Below are positions 9,001-19,100 of a stretch of 34,760 nt of DNA, piece after piece. Below the pieces are notes generated by a model. It was given only the letters and a program-made list of their open reading frames with translations, was not told where the DNA came from and searched no databases. Made by a program: the position numbers and the translations under genes. This DNA comes from Microscillaceae bacterium. GTDB taxonomy: Bacteria; Bacteroidota; Bacteroidia; Cytophagales; Microscillaceae. The stretch spans positions 1 to 34,760 of the forward strand of contig DMXI01000039.1 of NCBI GenBank assembly GCA_003483885.1, written 5' to 3'. The first letter of the stretch is position 1; each line of letters opens with the position of its first letter.

Positions 9001-9626
9001 CTAGTTATACTGGAAGTCCTATTTTCTTACGATTAGAGAAAACAAGATTACAATCAGAGATCGATCAAATGGTAAAAGGCTTTAAATACAAATACCCCAA
9101 TTTCATGTCGGTTGCAAAAAATAAATCAAGCGCATATTTTACCTGGGATAAACCTGTTCTTATTAGTGATCACAATAAGGATTACAATAGGTTAATAATG
9201 TTTGAAATTGAAAATACTAAAGATTATAAAGTAATTGATTTACAACCTTTCTCCAGGCTTGACGAAGAGCGAGAATGTGTCATAATTAGAGGGCAAACTT
9301 TGGAAGTAGTAGATGCAGAATACAAAAAAATTCCTTTAGGAAGTTGGGATGAGTTACTTCCTCATCAAATTAAACAATATGATGACATGGCACAAGCAGG
9401 ACAACCTAATTTATTTGAAGAAATCAAGGAGGATGCTTTAAGGGAGTGGGCAACTCATTCAACACCCACTGTAGATGGGACAAAGGTGAATCCTAGAGCA
9501 ATTTCTGAGGTAGAGTATGATGCATTAAACGCAAAACGTAAGGCAGGTAATGCAAGTCCTGAAGAACTGGAGGCATTAGAAAGAGCAGAAACCATCTTAA
9601 CAATTAAGATGAAAATAATTAAATAA
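6090..9626 (+). CDS. 1178-aa polymorphic-toxin-like protein with C-terminal ADP-ribosyltransferase domain
   Basis: Predicted mono-ADP-ribosyltransferase that would transfer ADP-ribose from NAD+ to a target protein. Residues 1-600 are an unrecognised domain. DINGNG at 601-606 precedes hydrophobic helices at about 632-648, 678-702 and 742-764, like the translocation or pre-toxin regions of polymorphic toxins. Residues 905-1080 follow the exoenzyme ART order: LDPEEIVALKYYTT (912-925) and YYLR (933-936), then LPSYTG before IFLR with R981, then FMSVA at 1005-1009 in place of the usual F-x-S-T-S, then LIMFEI, and the E-x-E loop E1060-R-E1062 followed by CVIIRGQTLEVV. About 100 residues follow the ART fold. 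There is no signal peptide. The start overlaps the upstream stop (ATGA), and a small AT-rich gene follows after 20 bases. Target and export route are unknown; the ART call rests on motifs only. Confidence 0.8.
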   Translation: MNPTAVISFNGTPVKIKSEVNGYDFTDNYVLSHTGTLFSFVTNDIEYFFLRRIDLLMGHQRLADQSKNTYTPGYYRRDSYLKYRRGQLSLAKLRDEKTVNGFIHRFVGQFEKKEENWGFEEATLGDLVIFKRLSPQSPYTTYYQNKKYIFKISPSFEGKGFTYLNDFPPIDANESSETYSTITVEDININPAQSASPHFYKENFGDVVNSDTWDEEVPDLLEDDTVGINDGSTYVTKKEYAMYMTRMCWRISYIIKNVLPKIAINPIADIELFYWDHLRDIDLGITPEPDSDYNSLPDSDKAVAVLLHDWGSLNKYGPPIHKTFKAILPLNPDIEQWQAYRNALDNFYYNLFYLREEEIFPTDPNLTLEQDSDRRLIRLIEILPLSALALFPLQAKIDILRSIAKGDLPPELEIVEEIYTYGGFTKIKDRIPYQEELLVLKIFNTIKPHEVDSFLDQLVSIKVEVAFGQVTLFEALYKEVSDSNDRLLTFHDNRKKLMKQMYILWYVSKYNPQEVLEGEDYTASETLYENFNNAPVSLNYNPEKFWGFYLDNMDFSFQGDKILVKEDDKEATNTYNFYQAISLRNYEENSTAIKVPMIAVDINGNGTKSALIPLFFLKYMDDFGDKDDIWHAVGLAFDIALTFTGIGNLAKLRHLRHLSKLRKLSVLGGSGLSAGERILVLEAVTGLAGVAELTASIADIILKYYTDGCKKYQDAVKQVIKDGNEQGKIPDNSEYEFCKKLDSFLFWVQIASAGTDLISSLMVRKAARKIIDEGVPNDFLILKNDQDIRAYDVVLKFAVDLSQAKPIFKAKIKDSLGGVENSKLWQDFNNLSEADQVDFLVVYGKTSGSNIKRMYKGEEELSAIGRWDEINKAAGRKVKLKNLFFVSDDNVWESFTWVNKNKKNLFSDYSYLDPEEIVALKYYTTQPGYQSNYYLRMRSGENVSIHPVNTLSNKQMDKYISILDNAFEKLPSYTGSPIFLRLEKTRLQSEIDQMVKGFKYKYPNFMSVAKNKSSAYFTWDKPVLISDHNKDYNRLIMFEIENTKDYKVIDLQPFSRLDEERECVIIRGQTLEVVDAEYKKIPLGSWDELLPHQIKQYDDMAQAGQPNLFEEIKEDALREWATHSTPTVDGTKVNPRAISEVEYDALNAKRKAGNASPEELEALERAETILTIKMKIIK
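8823..9317 (+). other. ADP-ribosyltransferase catalytic domain (within the 1178-aa gene)
   Basis: This span encodes residues 912-1076. Candidate active-site codons are R981 at 9030-9032, S1007 at 9108-9110, E1060 at 9267-9269 and E1062 at 9273-9275. The R-S-E layout and E-x-E pair match the arginine-modifying exoenzyme branch. The serine strand is degenerate (S-V-A rather than S-T-S). By eye this part of the gene is more AT-rich than the two giant genes downstream. Confidence 0.75.
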
Positions 9627-9646
9627 AAACATTAACGATTATAAAA

Positions 9647-9943
9647 ATGAGCATAGAAACATTAACTCTTAGAAAATTTCTTGTAACGGAAGTCGCTAAC
9701 AATAAAAAAACTGTAATAGCAACAGATTTGTATGAAAATATAGATAAAACAGTTTATATACAGCCTACCAAAAGGCCTCATTTTAATAGCTATGCAGTAG
9801 GTAAAATTATCTATGGAATAAGAAGCGATTCTCAATCAGATACTTGGTATTTGGTTACGGAATCTGAATTTAAAACAACTCCTGCATTAGCTAAAGGCAA
9901 AGTACCTGTAGACAATTATTTTAAAAGTATTGGCTATGATTAA
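9647..9943 (+). CDS. 98-aa small protein, candidate immunity protein for the ART toxin
   Basis: No family recognised. The 98-residue product is soluble and slightly basic, with no signal peptide, membrane segment or cysteine. Its sequence suggests mixed alpha/beta structure (RKFLVTEV, KTVYIQ, SYAVGKIIYGI, DTWYLVTE). It lies 20 bases after the toxin-like gene in the same direction, the standard position of a cognate immunity gene in polymorphic toxin loci. A hand count of 9661-9720 gives about 28% G+C, against 40-45% for two counted lines of the 2022-aa gene, which fits independent acquisition with the toxin tip. An AU-rich hairpin overlaps its stop codon. The immunity role is inferred from position, size and composition; a chaperone or adaptor is the main alternative. 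Confidence 0.7.
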   Translation: MSIETLTLRKFLVTEVANNKKTVIATDLYENIDKTVYIQPTKRPHFNSYAVGKIIYGIRSDSQSDTWYLVTESEFKTTPALAKGKVPVDNYFKSIGYD

Positions 9944-9968
9944 ATACATCTTTTTAATATGTATTTTT
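9942..9968 (+). terminator. AU-rich hairpin after the 98-aa gene, possible partial terminator
   Basis: AAATACAT and ATGTATTT form a perfect 8-bp stem around a 9-base loop, followed by TT. The stem has only two G-C pairs, so it is weak. It might reduce transcription into the giant genes downstream rather than end it. Confidence 0.4.
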
Positions 9969-10051
9969 CATGATTATAAATTCAAAATTTAAGTAAGTGT
10001 TATCCTAAATCTCACCAAACCAACAATTCAAACGATCAAAACCATAAAATT

Positions 10052-13000
10052 ATGCCAATACCTCAAACGGTGCCTGCACCCCGATTTTATCCTACCTTAG
10101 CGAGCGTGGTCGACAAAGATCAGATTCCAGATGCACTGGGGTTTCTCAAAGATAGTATCGACTTTCTGCTGAACAAAGTACACTACAAAGACTTGCAATA
10201 TACTAAGAGTCCCAATGGTGACTCGGCCCACTATAGTTTGTCTATCGTTAGTCGCACAAGGCTCGATATTGAGATCCCTGGTACAGGTATTTACCTGGTA
10301 CTCAACCCCGATTTGACTGGTGGCAATGTAGATATTTCTGCTTTCCCCATTACCATAGCATATGAATGGAAAGTATTGGCCTATCTACGATCGTTTGATC
10401 TTAGTAAGTTTGATTTTTCTCCTAAAGCATTTTTCGAAACCGCACTACGGGTATTAGGACTTTCTGAAAAACAAGCCATTGCTCACTTTATCAATATTTT
10501 TACTGAACCTGTAGACGAGGAAACGACTAGTTTGCAGCAGTTTGTAACTGACATTAATGAGTATGTTAGTGAAAACATACCTCTTCCTGATCAGGTAGCC
10601 AAGCTTGAGGACGTGATCGAAATCGTTTATGACCAAACCCAACAATATGCTACATTGGCTGCCTTTGGTAAATATATTCTCACTACCGATTTAGCCACCA
10701 CCAAAGAAAATCTAGAGAGGTTCTTCAGGGCATTATTACCTCAAGATATAGAAACTTATATTAAAGATATTCTGATTCCTAAGTTTCGAGCCACTTTATT
10801 ATTGAGTGCTGCTATAGAATTTCCCCGTAGTATTCTCCAGCCTGTCTACCCAGAAGATCACCCTAACTCACTGGATATCATCCCTCAAGATCCAAGTGAC
10901 GAATTTCCTGATAATGTATTGATCAGTTTTGGCGAGGCTTTGTTTTATGCAGATACCGCCAAAGGCTTTGGTTATACCATGGATATTGTTTTGAATACCC
11001 TCACTCCTGCTATGATAGGTAATACAGGACTCATCATTGACATCCAAAACCTCAAAATTGACCTAAGCAAAACCGAAAACATTGCTGAAGCTGACCAGGA
11101 AAACCGCCCCAATGAATTTATGGGGGTTTATATAGAACGAACTGATATCTTTTTGCCAAAAAAGTGGTTCAAACAAGACACAGGACAAACGTTGGCCATT
11201 ACTGGGGAACGTTTGTTAATTGGTACGGGAGGGATGTCAGGTACCATTGCCTTACGGGCAACCCAAACACGGGATGCCACAGGTAACGTCACTGATTATT
11301 ATTCTGAGTATTTTCAGTTCAACTACCCCATTACTGCACTTACAAATGGTACTGAAGTCGTACTATCCTCTCATGATGCACTACTTAATCATATTAATGG
11401 TTTAACTAGTAGGTATCAACTACGTTTCAAATACCCACTACAAGTTGTTACCAATCAAACAACTACTTTTGAAAGTGAATCAGAGTACAATGCTTTTTTA
11501 AGTAGCATTGACCCCGACAAGTACATGTGGTTCAACCTGGGGCGTAACCCTGACAAAGCCTGGCGGTTAGGCTTCAATCGCTTTGATATCTCCTTCTACC
11601 AAGGTCGTGTTACCGAGTCAAACCTAAAAGCCCGGTTAGAAATACCCAAATTTACAAATCCGAATAGTACCAAAGCCATTATAGATTTAGAAGGACATTG
11701 GAAAGATGAGGATGATTTTTATCTAACAGCGGCTTATCTGCCGGATGGACTTCCCATTAACTTATTCGGCGTCCTCACGCTCAACTTACTCTCGGCAGAA
11801 TTGGGTAGCGAAGATGGTCGATTTTTCATTGGAGCCTCTTGCGAGCTTTCCTTTAATAATCCGGTAATGAAAGGCATGCTCAAAGAGCGCAACATTTCAC
11901 TACCCAACATTAGGATATACGAAGATGGAAGCCTGGAAATTACGGGGGGCAATGCCTCTATTCCAGTCAATATTCCTCTTGGCCTGGGACCAGTAGATGT
12001 TAATGTAACCACCATCCACTTTGGTTCACATCAGCAAGAGTACAATGGAGTTATGCGTAAATACAACTATTTTGGTTTTGATGGAGCCATTAGTTTAGAT
12101 CCACTCGGCATCGATGCCCGAGGAGAAGGCCTTAAGTTTTATTATACCAGCGATAATGATGAATATGGTGGCGACGGAGATTCATTCCTCCACATTCAAA
12201 CTATAGAAGTAGACCTAATCATCCCCGGAGATGCCTCGCCTGAATCAGCCACGGCCATTATCAATGGAATGCTTTCTATTCCCGCTCCTGGTAGCTCAGA
12301 AGCATATGAAGGTCAAGTTTCATTTAAACTTCCGCAATCAGGAATTACTGGTGGAGCCTCTATGACGTTGCAACCTCGTTATCCAGCCTTTTTGTTAGAT
12401 GCCCACGTAGATCTGCCAGCACCTATTCCTGTAGGGCCTTTGGGTGTTTATGGTTTCAAAGGACTGCTAGGCTTTAGATATGTAGCCGAAAAAGAAGCCG
12501 TCGGCTTAAAGCCTGGCCAAGACACCTGGTATGACTACTACACCTATCCACCCAAGGGAGTGCACCACTCTAAATTCAGTAGCCCAGAGGAAACTGAGAA
12601 ATATAAGTTCCCATTTTCTATTGGAGCTGGAGCAGTATTGGGTACCAGTTTCGATGGTGGTACCAGTATTTCGGTACGCACCATGATGCTGTTGTCATTG
12701 CCTTCTTTGTTTTTAATTGAGGGGCGTGCCAGTATACTAAGTTCCCGATTGGGACTTACTGATGATCGGGAGCCACCCTTCTTTGCCTTTATCGCCTGGG
12801 GAGATCGCTCCATTGAAATGGGAATGGGTGCTGACTTCAAAATTCCGCAAAACAACGGGCGAATATTTGATTTGTACGCTGAAGCTCAAGCTGCTTTCTT
12901 CTTCGACAATCCATCCAACTGGTACATCAATTTAGGTACTCAGGAAAACCCCAATACGGCAAGGGTACTCTCCTTATTCACCGCCAAATCTTATCTGATG

Positions 13001-16000
13001 ATATCGGCCCAAGGCATTCAAGCCGGGGCCCGAGCCGAGTTGGATATTCGCCGACGTTTTGGCCCAGCCAGAGTTCGTTTGTACGCTTATATCGAGCTGG
13101 GAGGTCTTATTAGTTTTGAACGATTCCAGTTAGGGGGCTATATCAAGCTGGGAGGAATGGTAGATGTAGACATTTGGATTATAGGAGTAAGCCTGGAGCT
13201 CAATACCATTCTATCGGCTGAAGCCGCTGAACCTTTCTTATTGTATGCTGAGTTTCGGGTAAGAGCTTGCGCTCGAATAATCTTCAAGAAAGTCTGTAGA
13301 AGCTTCAAGATCAGGCTAAAATGGGAGAAAAATGGTACCGTAAATAACGACCCCATTGCCCCATTGCCTCATCCTGGTAGTGAAAACAAAATAGACCGTA
13401 CTAAAGAATTGGTACAAGGGGTTCACATGCTTACCAACGAATCCTTTGCATTGGATTATTTGGGTCTTGATCTATCAGGTGAACCAGATATCTCAAACAT
13501 TCATCAGGTCATCCCACTGGATACTTATATTGATATCAAAACGGTGAAGGGGCTTATTCCTGGAGCGGTATCGACTAAAATTGGGGGGCATACCGGAGGA
13601 GCTGCGGGCTATACTGACTTAATCCCTCCACGTAAAGTCATGGCGGGACGAGAACTCCGTCAGGTAAAACACAAATACTCCATTGAGGATATTAACATCA
13701 AAGCCTGGAATGGCACTAAATGGATAAATTACCATCCTTTTGAAGCATTAATTGAAGCCAGTGAAAGAGGAGCAGATACCAATAAGTTAAAGATCGGCTA
13801 TTGGCAACGCTCGGGAGAGCAATACAATGCCATTCGTTTGTTGGCTACTACTCCTTTTAGCTTTACCGAAGCCAGCGAGCCTGGATGGTTTATCCCTGAG
13901 CAATATGGGATTACCGCTTCAGAACTGTTTTGTAAAAGCACTCCAAAGCCTTTGGCTTGTGCCAACTTTCTCAATAAGGAAGTAGGAACCAGGTATTATG
14001 CTCCCATTCAATACAAAGCTCATTATATTAATGGTGCCTATTTTACCTTGGATGGGGAAAGGCTCATTAAGATTGATCAACACGATGATGGTTCTCACAC
14101 CATTACCAAAAATGTGGCTTATTTTGAAGTAACTGATCTGCCAAATTCGTTTAGCGATGAATATGATCGGTCGCTTTGCTTTGATAAAGACAATAAGTTG
14201 ATAATTATCTTGCCTGAGCCTTCGGTAGAAGTACGCCTCAAGCTCAATACGCATACTCAGGGAGTAACCATTACTTATTATAAAACAAGCGGCACACAAG
14301 ATTATCAACCTGTATATGAGCAAATTACGGAACAATATATCTCTGCCAGCAATTTGGATGAGGAAATTATTTACCCTACGTCTTTTAATGAAACCGATCC
14401 CGTTTTTATCACCAAAATCATGATTACACCTGGTGATTTTATTGCTTTCATTGCGAAGGAGCCTTTCTCTGGGGCATTGAGAACTACTACCAATGTCAAC
14501 AATGCTGGATTGAGCGTTTTAAAGACTACTTTACAACAAGTATGTTGGATGGGTCTGGAAGACTTTGAATATAACCTTACTATTCCGGGGCAAAATAAAG
14601 TAGATGAGGAACAACAAGACATGAAAGCAGGTGCCGAGAGAACCATTCAACCCATTTGGCGACCCAATACTAATTATTACATCCATTTTCGCTTAAAAGA
14701 TGAGGTAGACAATGGAGCTAGAATTGGCACATTTGATTATTATTATGGGTTTAAAACTGCCGGACCAGTAGGACACTTCCATAATGAACCCGGGGTCACC
14801 TACGGAGATGAATATGCTCAAGATGGCAGTATTGCTAATCGGGAAAATGGCAAACTCCAAAACCCTGACAAATATCCACTTACTTCGTTGCGTCAGTATA
14901 TTGATTACAATCGCTCGTATCCTAACGCAGATGGTAATTTATTACAAGCCAAGCCTTTGTTTTATGATCAGCAACACGGTAAAATTGATATTTATTTTAG
15001 TAAACCGTTGGCTTATCATATGCTTTCTGGTTGGCCGGAATATGGTCCGGATAATAATGACGATGTCCCAAATGATAACTTACCTCCTATTGCCGGTGAG
15101 TTAAATATTGCCATCAAAGATCCAGCAACGAATATAATTATCCCTTATCCGTTACCCGCAGATTATGAGGAAGGAGTGATACCAAGACCTACCCCTCAAT
15201 GGCAAGACGATCAAGACCCTAGAATACCTTTAAACCTTCAGGGAATCAATCAACTTATCCATCATATTACCAATGTTAACAATGGTTTTATCGATTGTAC
15301 ATTAACGCTGGGAGAACCTATTAGCCCTGCCAGTAAAACTTATACGGTGAGCTTAACTCATTTGAAGCCTCGTAAATTGTATACTGCTTTATTGTACAAC
15401 GCCTTTGACAAAAACGCTTCTAATTCACTGGAAGATGCCGAGAATGTATTGGTCCATCAATTTGTATTTCAGACATCGCGTTATCCCGATTTCAAAGCAC
15501 AGGTAGAAAGCTACATCCTCAAAGATCCCGAAGATGAGCAGGAAGATAATAGTCGCCAAGCCATATTTGATATCCCATTACCTTTAGGTAACCCCGACAC
15601 TGATCCCACTATTGATACCTTATTTGCTTTGGTAAATGAAGATGCCACCGCAGGGGGAAGTGATTTGGCCACTCAATACCCTCATTTGTTTGAACGGGCT
15701 ATAGAGGGCGTTTTGGGTTTACCTCCTATGGACCCTGCACAAACTACAGAGTTTAACCTTATCAAGAATAGTGATAGTGAAGGTGATATCATTGCCATAC
15801 TGATTCGTAATCCTGAACCTTTTAATATACCTAAGATTCCAATAGAGGAAATGAAGCGAATCTACAATCTGGATGGTACCATAAAACAAGAAAATGTCAT
15901 AGAGGTAATGATAGATTCAGAAACCATAGATGAAAACTATACGGTCTTGCATTCCAAGGATTATTCTCAAGCATTGGTGATGTGCAATAGTGTGGGAAAT

Positions 16001-16120
16001 AAAATAACAGCTACATCCCTCAACTTTCAATTCAAGTACAAAACTTGGGATGGACAACAATCGGCTTATGTAACAGAGCCTGGCAACAATATTTACATAC
16101 AAAACATTCAACTTAACTAA
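10052..16120 (+). CDS. 2022-aa giant beta-rich leaderless protein
   Basis: Very large protein without a signal peptide. Residues about 1-270 are mixed alpha/beta. Residues about 270-1095 are an almost unbroken series of short alternating polar/hydrophobic strands with frequent glycine, peaking at about 1012-1056 (YIELGG, FQLGGYIKLGG, WIIGVSLELN). This could be a long beta groove or solenoid; it recalls DUF6603-type giant proteins, a resemblance from memory. A Cys-Arg segment (RACARIIFKKVCRS) closes this part. The C-terminal half (about 1100-2022) has several beta-sandwich-like units with landmarks FCKSTPKPLACANFLN (about 1293) and SLRQYIDYNRSYPNADG (about 1612). It sits 108 bp after the 98-aa gene and 10 bp before the 2179-aa gene, so the last two are probably cotranscribed. 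Function unknown; a structural or carrier role next to the ART toxin is inference. Confidence 0.9.
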   Translation: MPIPQTVPAPRFYPTLASVVDKDQIPDALGFLKDSIDFLLNKVHYKDLQYTKSPNGDSAHYSLSIVSRTRLDIEIPGTGIYLVLNPDLTGGNVDISAFPITIAYEWKVLAYLRSFDLSKFDFSPKAFFETALRVLGLSEKQAIAHFINIFTEPVDEETTSLQQFVTDINEYVSENIPLPDQVAKLEDVIEIVYDQTQQYATLAAFGKYILTTDLATTKENLERFFRALLPQDIETYIKDILIPKFRATLLLSAAIEFPRSILQPVYPEDHPNSLDIIPQDPSDEFPDNVLISFGEALFYADTAKGFGYTMDIVLNTLTPAMIGNTGLIIDIQNLKIDLSKTENIAEADQENRPNEFMGVYIERTDIFLPKKWFKQDTGQTLAITGERLLIGTGGMSGTIALRATQTRDATGNVTDYYSEYFQFNYPITALTNGTEVVLSSHDALLNHINGLTSRYQLRFKYPLQVVTNQTTTFESESEYNAFLSSIDPDKYMWFNLGRNPDKAWRLGFNRFDISFYQGRVTESNLKARLEIPKFTNPNSTKAIIDLEGHWKDEDDFYLTAAYLPDGLPINLFGVLTLNLLSAELGSEDGRFFIGASCELSFNNPVMKGMLKERNISLPNIRIYEDGSLEITGGNASIPVNIPLGLGPVDVNVTTIHFGSHQQEYNGVMRKYNYFGFDGAISLDPLGIDARGEGLKFYYTSDNDEYGGDGDSFLHIQTIEVDLIIPGDASPESATAIINGMLSIPAPGSSEAYEGQVSFKLPQSGITGGASMTLQPRYPAFLLDAHVDLPAPIPVGPLGVYGFKGLLGFRYVAEKEAVGLKPGQDTWYDYYTYPPKGVHHSKFSSPEETEKYKFPFSIGAGAVLGTSFDGGTSISVRTMMLLSLPSLFLIEGRASILSSRLGLTDDREPPFFAFIAWGDRSIEMGMGADFKIPQNNGRIFDLYAEAQAAFFFDNPSNWYINLGTQENPNTARVLSLFTAKSYLMISAQGIQAGARAELDIRRRFGPARVRLYAYIELGGLISFERFQLGGYIKLGGMVDVDIWIIGVSLELNTILSAEAAEPFLLYAEFRVRACARIIFKKVCRSFKIRLKWEKNGTVNNDPIAPLPHPGSENKIDRTKELVQGVHMLTNESFALDYLGLDLSGEPDISNIHQVIPLDTYIDIKTVKGLIPGAVSTKIGGHTGGAAGYTDLIPPRKVMAGRELRQVKHKYSIEDINIKAWNGTKWINYHPFEALIEASERGADTNKLKIGYWQRSGEQYNAIRLLATTPFSFTEASEPGWFIPEQYGITASELFCKSTPKPLACANFLNKEVGTRYYAPIQYKAHYINGAYFTLDGERLIKIDQHDDGSHTITKNVAYFEVTDLPNSFSDEYDRSLCFDKDNKLIIILPEPSVEVRLKLNTHTQGVTITYYKTSGTQDYQPVYEQITEQYISASNLDEEIIYPTSFNETDPVFITKIMITPGDFIAFIAKEPFSGALRTTTNVNNAGLSVLKTTLQQVCWMGLEDFEYNLTIPGQNKVDEEQQDMKAGAERTIQPIWRPNTNYYIHFRLKDEVDNGARIGTFDYYYGFKTAGPVGHFHNEPGVTYGDEYAQDGSIANRENGKLQNPDKYPLTSLRQYIDYNRSYPNADGNLLQAKPLFYDQQHGKIDIYFSKPLAYHMLSGWPEYGPDNNDDVPNDNLPPIAGELNIAIKDPATNIIIPYPLPADYEEGVIPRPTPQWQDDQDPRIPLNLQGINQLIHHITNVNNGFIDCTLTLGEPISPASKTYTVSLTHLKPRKLYTALLYNAFDKNASNSLEDAENVLVHQFVFQTSRYPDFKAQVESYILKDPEDEQEDNSRQAIFDIPLPLGNPDTDPTIDTLFALVNEDATAGGSDLATQYPHLFERAIEGVLGLPPMDPAQTTEFNLIKNSDSEGDIIAILIRNPEPFNIPKIPIEEMKRIYNLDGTIKQENVIEVMIDSETIDENYTVLHSKDYSQALVMCNSVGNKITATSLNFQFKYKTWDGQQSAYVTEPGNNIYIQNIQLN

Positions 16121-16130
16121 TCAGTGAATC

Positions 16131-19100
16131 ATGACTTTTTTTAATAACTATAAAAAAACAGAAAACAGCCGATATTACGATGCCACTCAGATTGGCAATG
16201 AAATATATAGTATAGGAAGGATCTTTGACGGGAGCAAGTATGCAGGCTTAGTCACCAAAGTAGATTTGAGTGGCAGGGTCATTTGGGAGAAATCATACAC
16301 AGTAAATGGGCAAAGTCAAGGCTTTCGCTTTGAAAAAGTGGTAGCCTGTGTCAATGGCGACATATTGGTTGCAGGGATACTGGATCAAAGCCCAACTCAC
16401 TTGATACTTACCCGAATAGCCTCCGATGGCTCTGTAGTGTGGCAAAAATATTACGCTGGCTTCAATGTACAGGAAGGGCACTTGGTTGGCTTGCCTCGCG
16501 ATGCTTTCTATGTGGTGATTGGCAGTGTTCCTTTCACTAACAAAGGCGTTACTGCTCAACACCTTCAAATAATCGCAATATCAGGTGATGGAAGCATCAT
16601 TAGTCAAACTGCCTCAAACATTGGACGACTAGCTGGTGCTACTGCTACCCCTGATGGAAATCAACTATTGTTGTATGGGCAAACCGATGGCGGATTAGCC
16701 GCTTGCCATATCTATGATTTCAATCAAGCCTTTAGTGTCAATAATCAATTCACGATTAGCATTCCTCGCAGTATTGGTCAGCTCTTCCAGGTGGCTTATC
16801 ACGGAAAAACTGGATTACTCATCCGGGGAAACGTGAGGTCAACGACTACCACTGAGGCCTATGATTTTATTACCAAAGCACCCATTCCTGGGAACCCCGC
16901 CAGTGGAACGTTTCCAGTAAAATTACTGCCTTCAAGCGAGGGAGAACGCTTTGCCTTAGCCAATGATGGCAGTATTTACTTTACGCAAACAATTAGCGGC
17001 AATCCAGGACAAATCGTATCCCGATATGATGCAAATTTCACCTCGCTACAATCCAAGCTGCTGGATATTCCCACTCCCTTGACTATTGGTTACGTAGGCT
17101 CTCAGCAAATCGTATTGCATGGAAAAGATAGTACCTTGTTATCTCTAGGTTTAGAGCTGGAAAGTTGCAAAACAACTCCCGTGGTCATTGATCCACCTAA
17201 CGATGCTTCGTTGTCTTTTGGCAAAATGGATTTTTCTCCTTCAGTGGCTATCCAATTTTCGGTAGGTTCATCTTCCGCAAATGCTCAGAATGTAACCTCA
17301 AGGATAGAAGAAATTTGTCCGCCAACTGGTGGTGGCGGAGGCGGCGATGATGGAGGGGTTGAAATCAATGAACTTACCACTTTCCAATCACCCTATCTCC
17401 ATCTACTGGCGGCGGGTTCTACTGGTGAAGATAGTACCCAAGGCATCCATCTGCGGTGGATGTTTAGAGGTATATTGGGCGACACACATTTGCCCAAAGG
17501 AGATGCTGCCAATACTGATCATAACTTTAACAAATCCAACGATGTAGTAAGTCTGTATCGTGCTCCCTACCAAAAAGTAGTCACTACATTATCGTTTATG
17601 GAGGTTCCTGCCGAAATAGACGATGTCAATGCCACCTGGATTTACCGTTTTGCGGGGGATAGAGAGTTGCAGGTATATTTTCGGAATACCTCCAAGTACA
17701 ATGAGTTACGTCCTAACAATACCCTTGCTTCTGGACAACATACAATTAAATTTATCACTGACTATGGTAGCAATATCATCGAAATTGAAAACAAAAAAGA
17801 GCAATTTTTTGCGGTAGAATTTACCATCGACGAAGATGAAGATGTAGCTCGTTTACTCACCGAAACCCTATCGGTAGAAGACAATGAGCTATTGACTATA
17901 AAAGCGGTATCGGCTCGCAATGCCTTTACCCTGGGCATAGATACCGAACTAAGGCTGGTTTGTGAAAACGGACGTTGTGTACGCTTACAACCTGAAGGTT
18001 CTATCTTGGAGGCAGTTCACTTTGAGTTTTACAACGATTTTATCTCCAACAGTATTGGCACCGATAGCTGGCAAAAAATAGGTGATTATTCCCTTACATT
18101 GGATAATAATATTGCTTTTGAACGTTTGGAACCCCCTCAATCCAATCTTGCGTCTACCGTACATGGCATATGGAAGCGCTATAACGATGATGCTTATGTC
18201 AATATTGATAATTACAAGAAAAAATGGGAACGTGATACCGAAGCCTGGGATCGGGATATTAAGCAAGTGGTAGATCGGTATATTGATTTAAGTAATAACG
18301 CTGATAATCCTACTGCTACCGAACAAGTAAACCTGGATGACGGAGGGAGTTTAGACGTTTCTAACCTGGATCTACTTAATTTAGCAGCTTATGATTATCA
18401 CGTAGCACGCATGCTAGGATTGGGTTGTTTAGACATTGATTCCAGTATCATGACGGGTACTTATGTCTACATTATTAGCTACACTACCCTCGGTAACCTA
18501 GAGGATGGTCAAGGTGCTCGCGAAGTGCAACACCTCACGATGAGCTTGCCCACTACGATCAATGACCAACGCTTGCCTTTGCCTGTGAAGCTAAAGGAAG
18601 TGGTACCAGGAGCATTTTTTGGAAGTGAAGCCAACGGACAAAAATTAACCAATGATGAAGGATATGCTCAAAATGGAGAGAGTCGTTACGTGTCGTTATA
18701 TATTGAGGAGTCCCCTGAAGATCAGATAGAAACCCCTTTTTATCAAAGTGGAGATGAGTTTTCGGCGGCTGACTATACTTATCCAATTTACGCAGGACTA
18801 GAGTACGGCACCACAAATGGTGAATGGGTAAAACCAGAGTTGGCTCATGACGCCACTTACACATATGAGGATGCCAATGGAAAATACATTTTTGAAACCC
18901 GTCCATTGCAATTGCCCGACGAAGATCAAGCCTTGTTTGTACACCAACAAAGAGTGAATGGCACCCATTATTACCGGGCTTATGGCATTAACCTATTCTC
19001 CCGGGCAACCTTGAGCGAGCAATCGAAGTCTATTGTTACTACTCTCCAGCCCAATATTAGTTTATTACCTCCATCGGATGTAAATGCCTTGCTTATTCGA

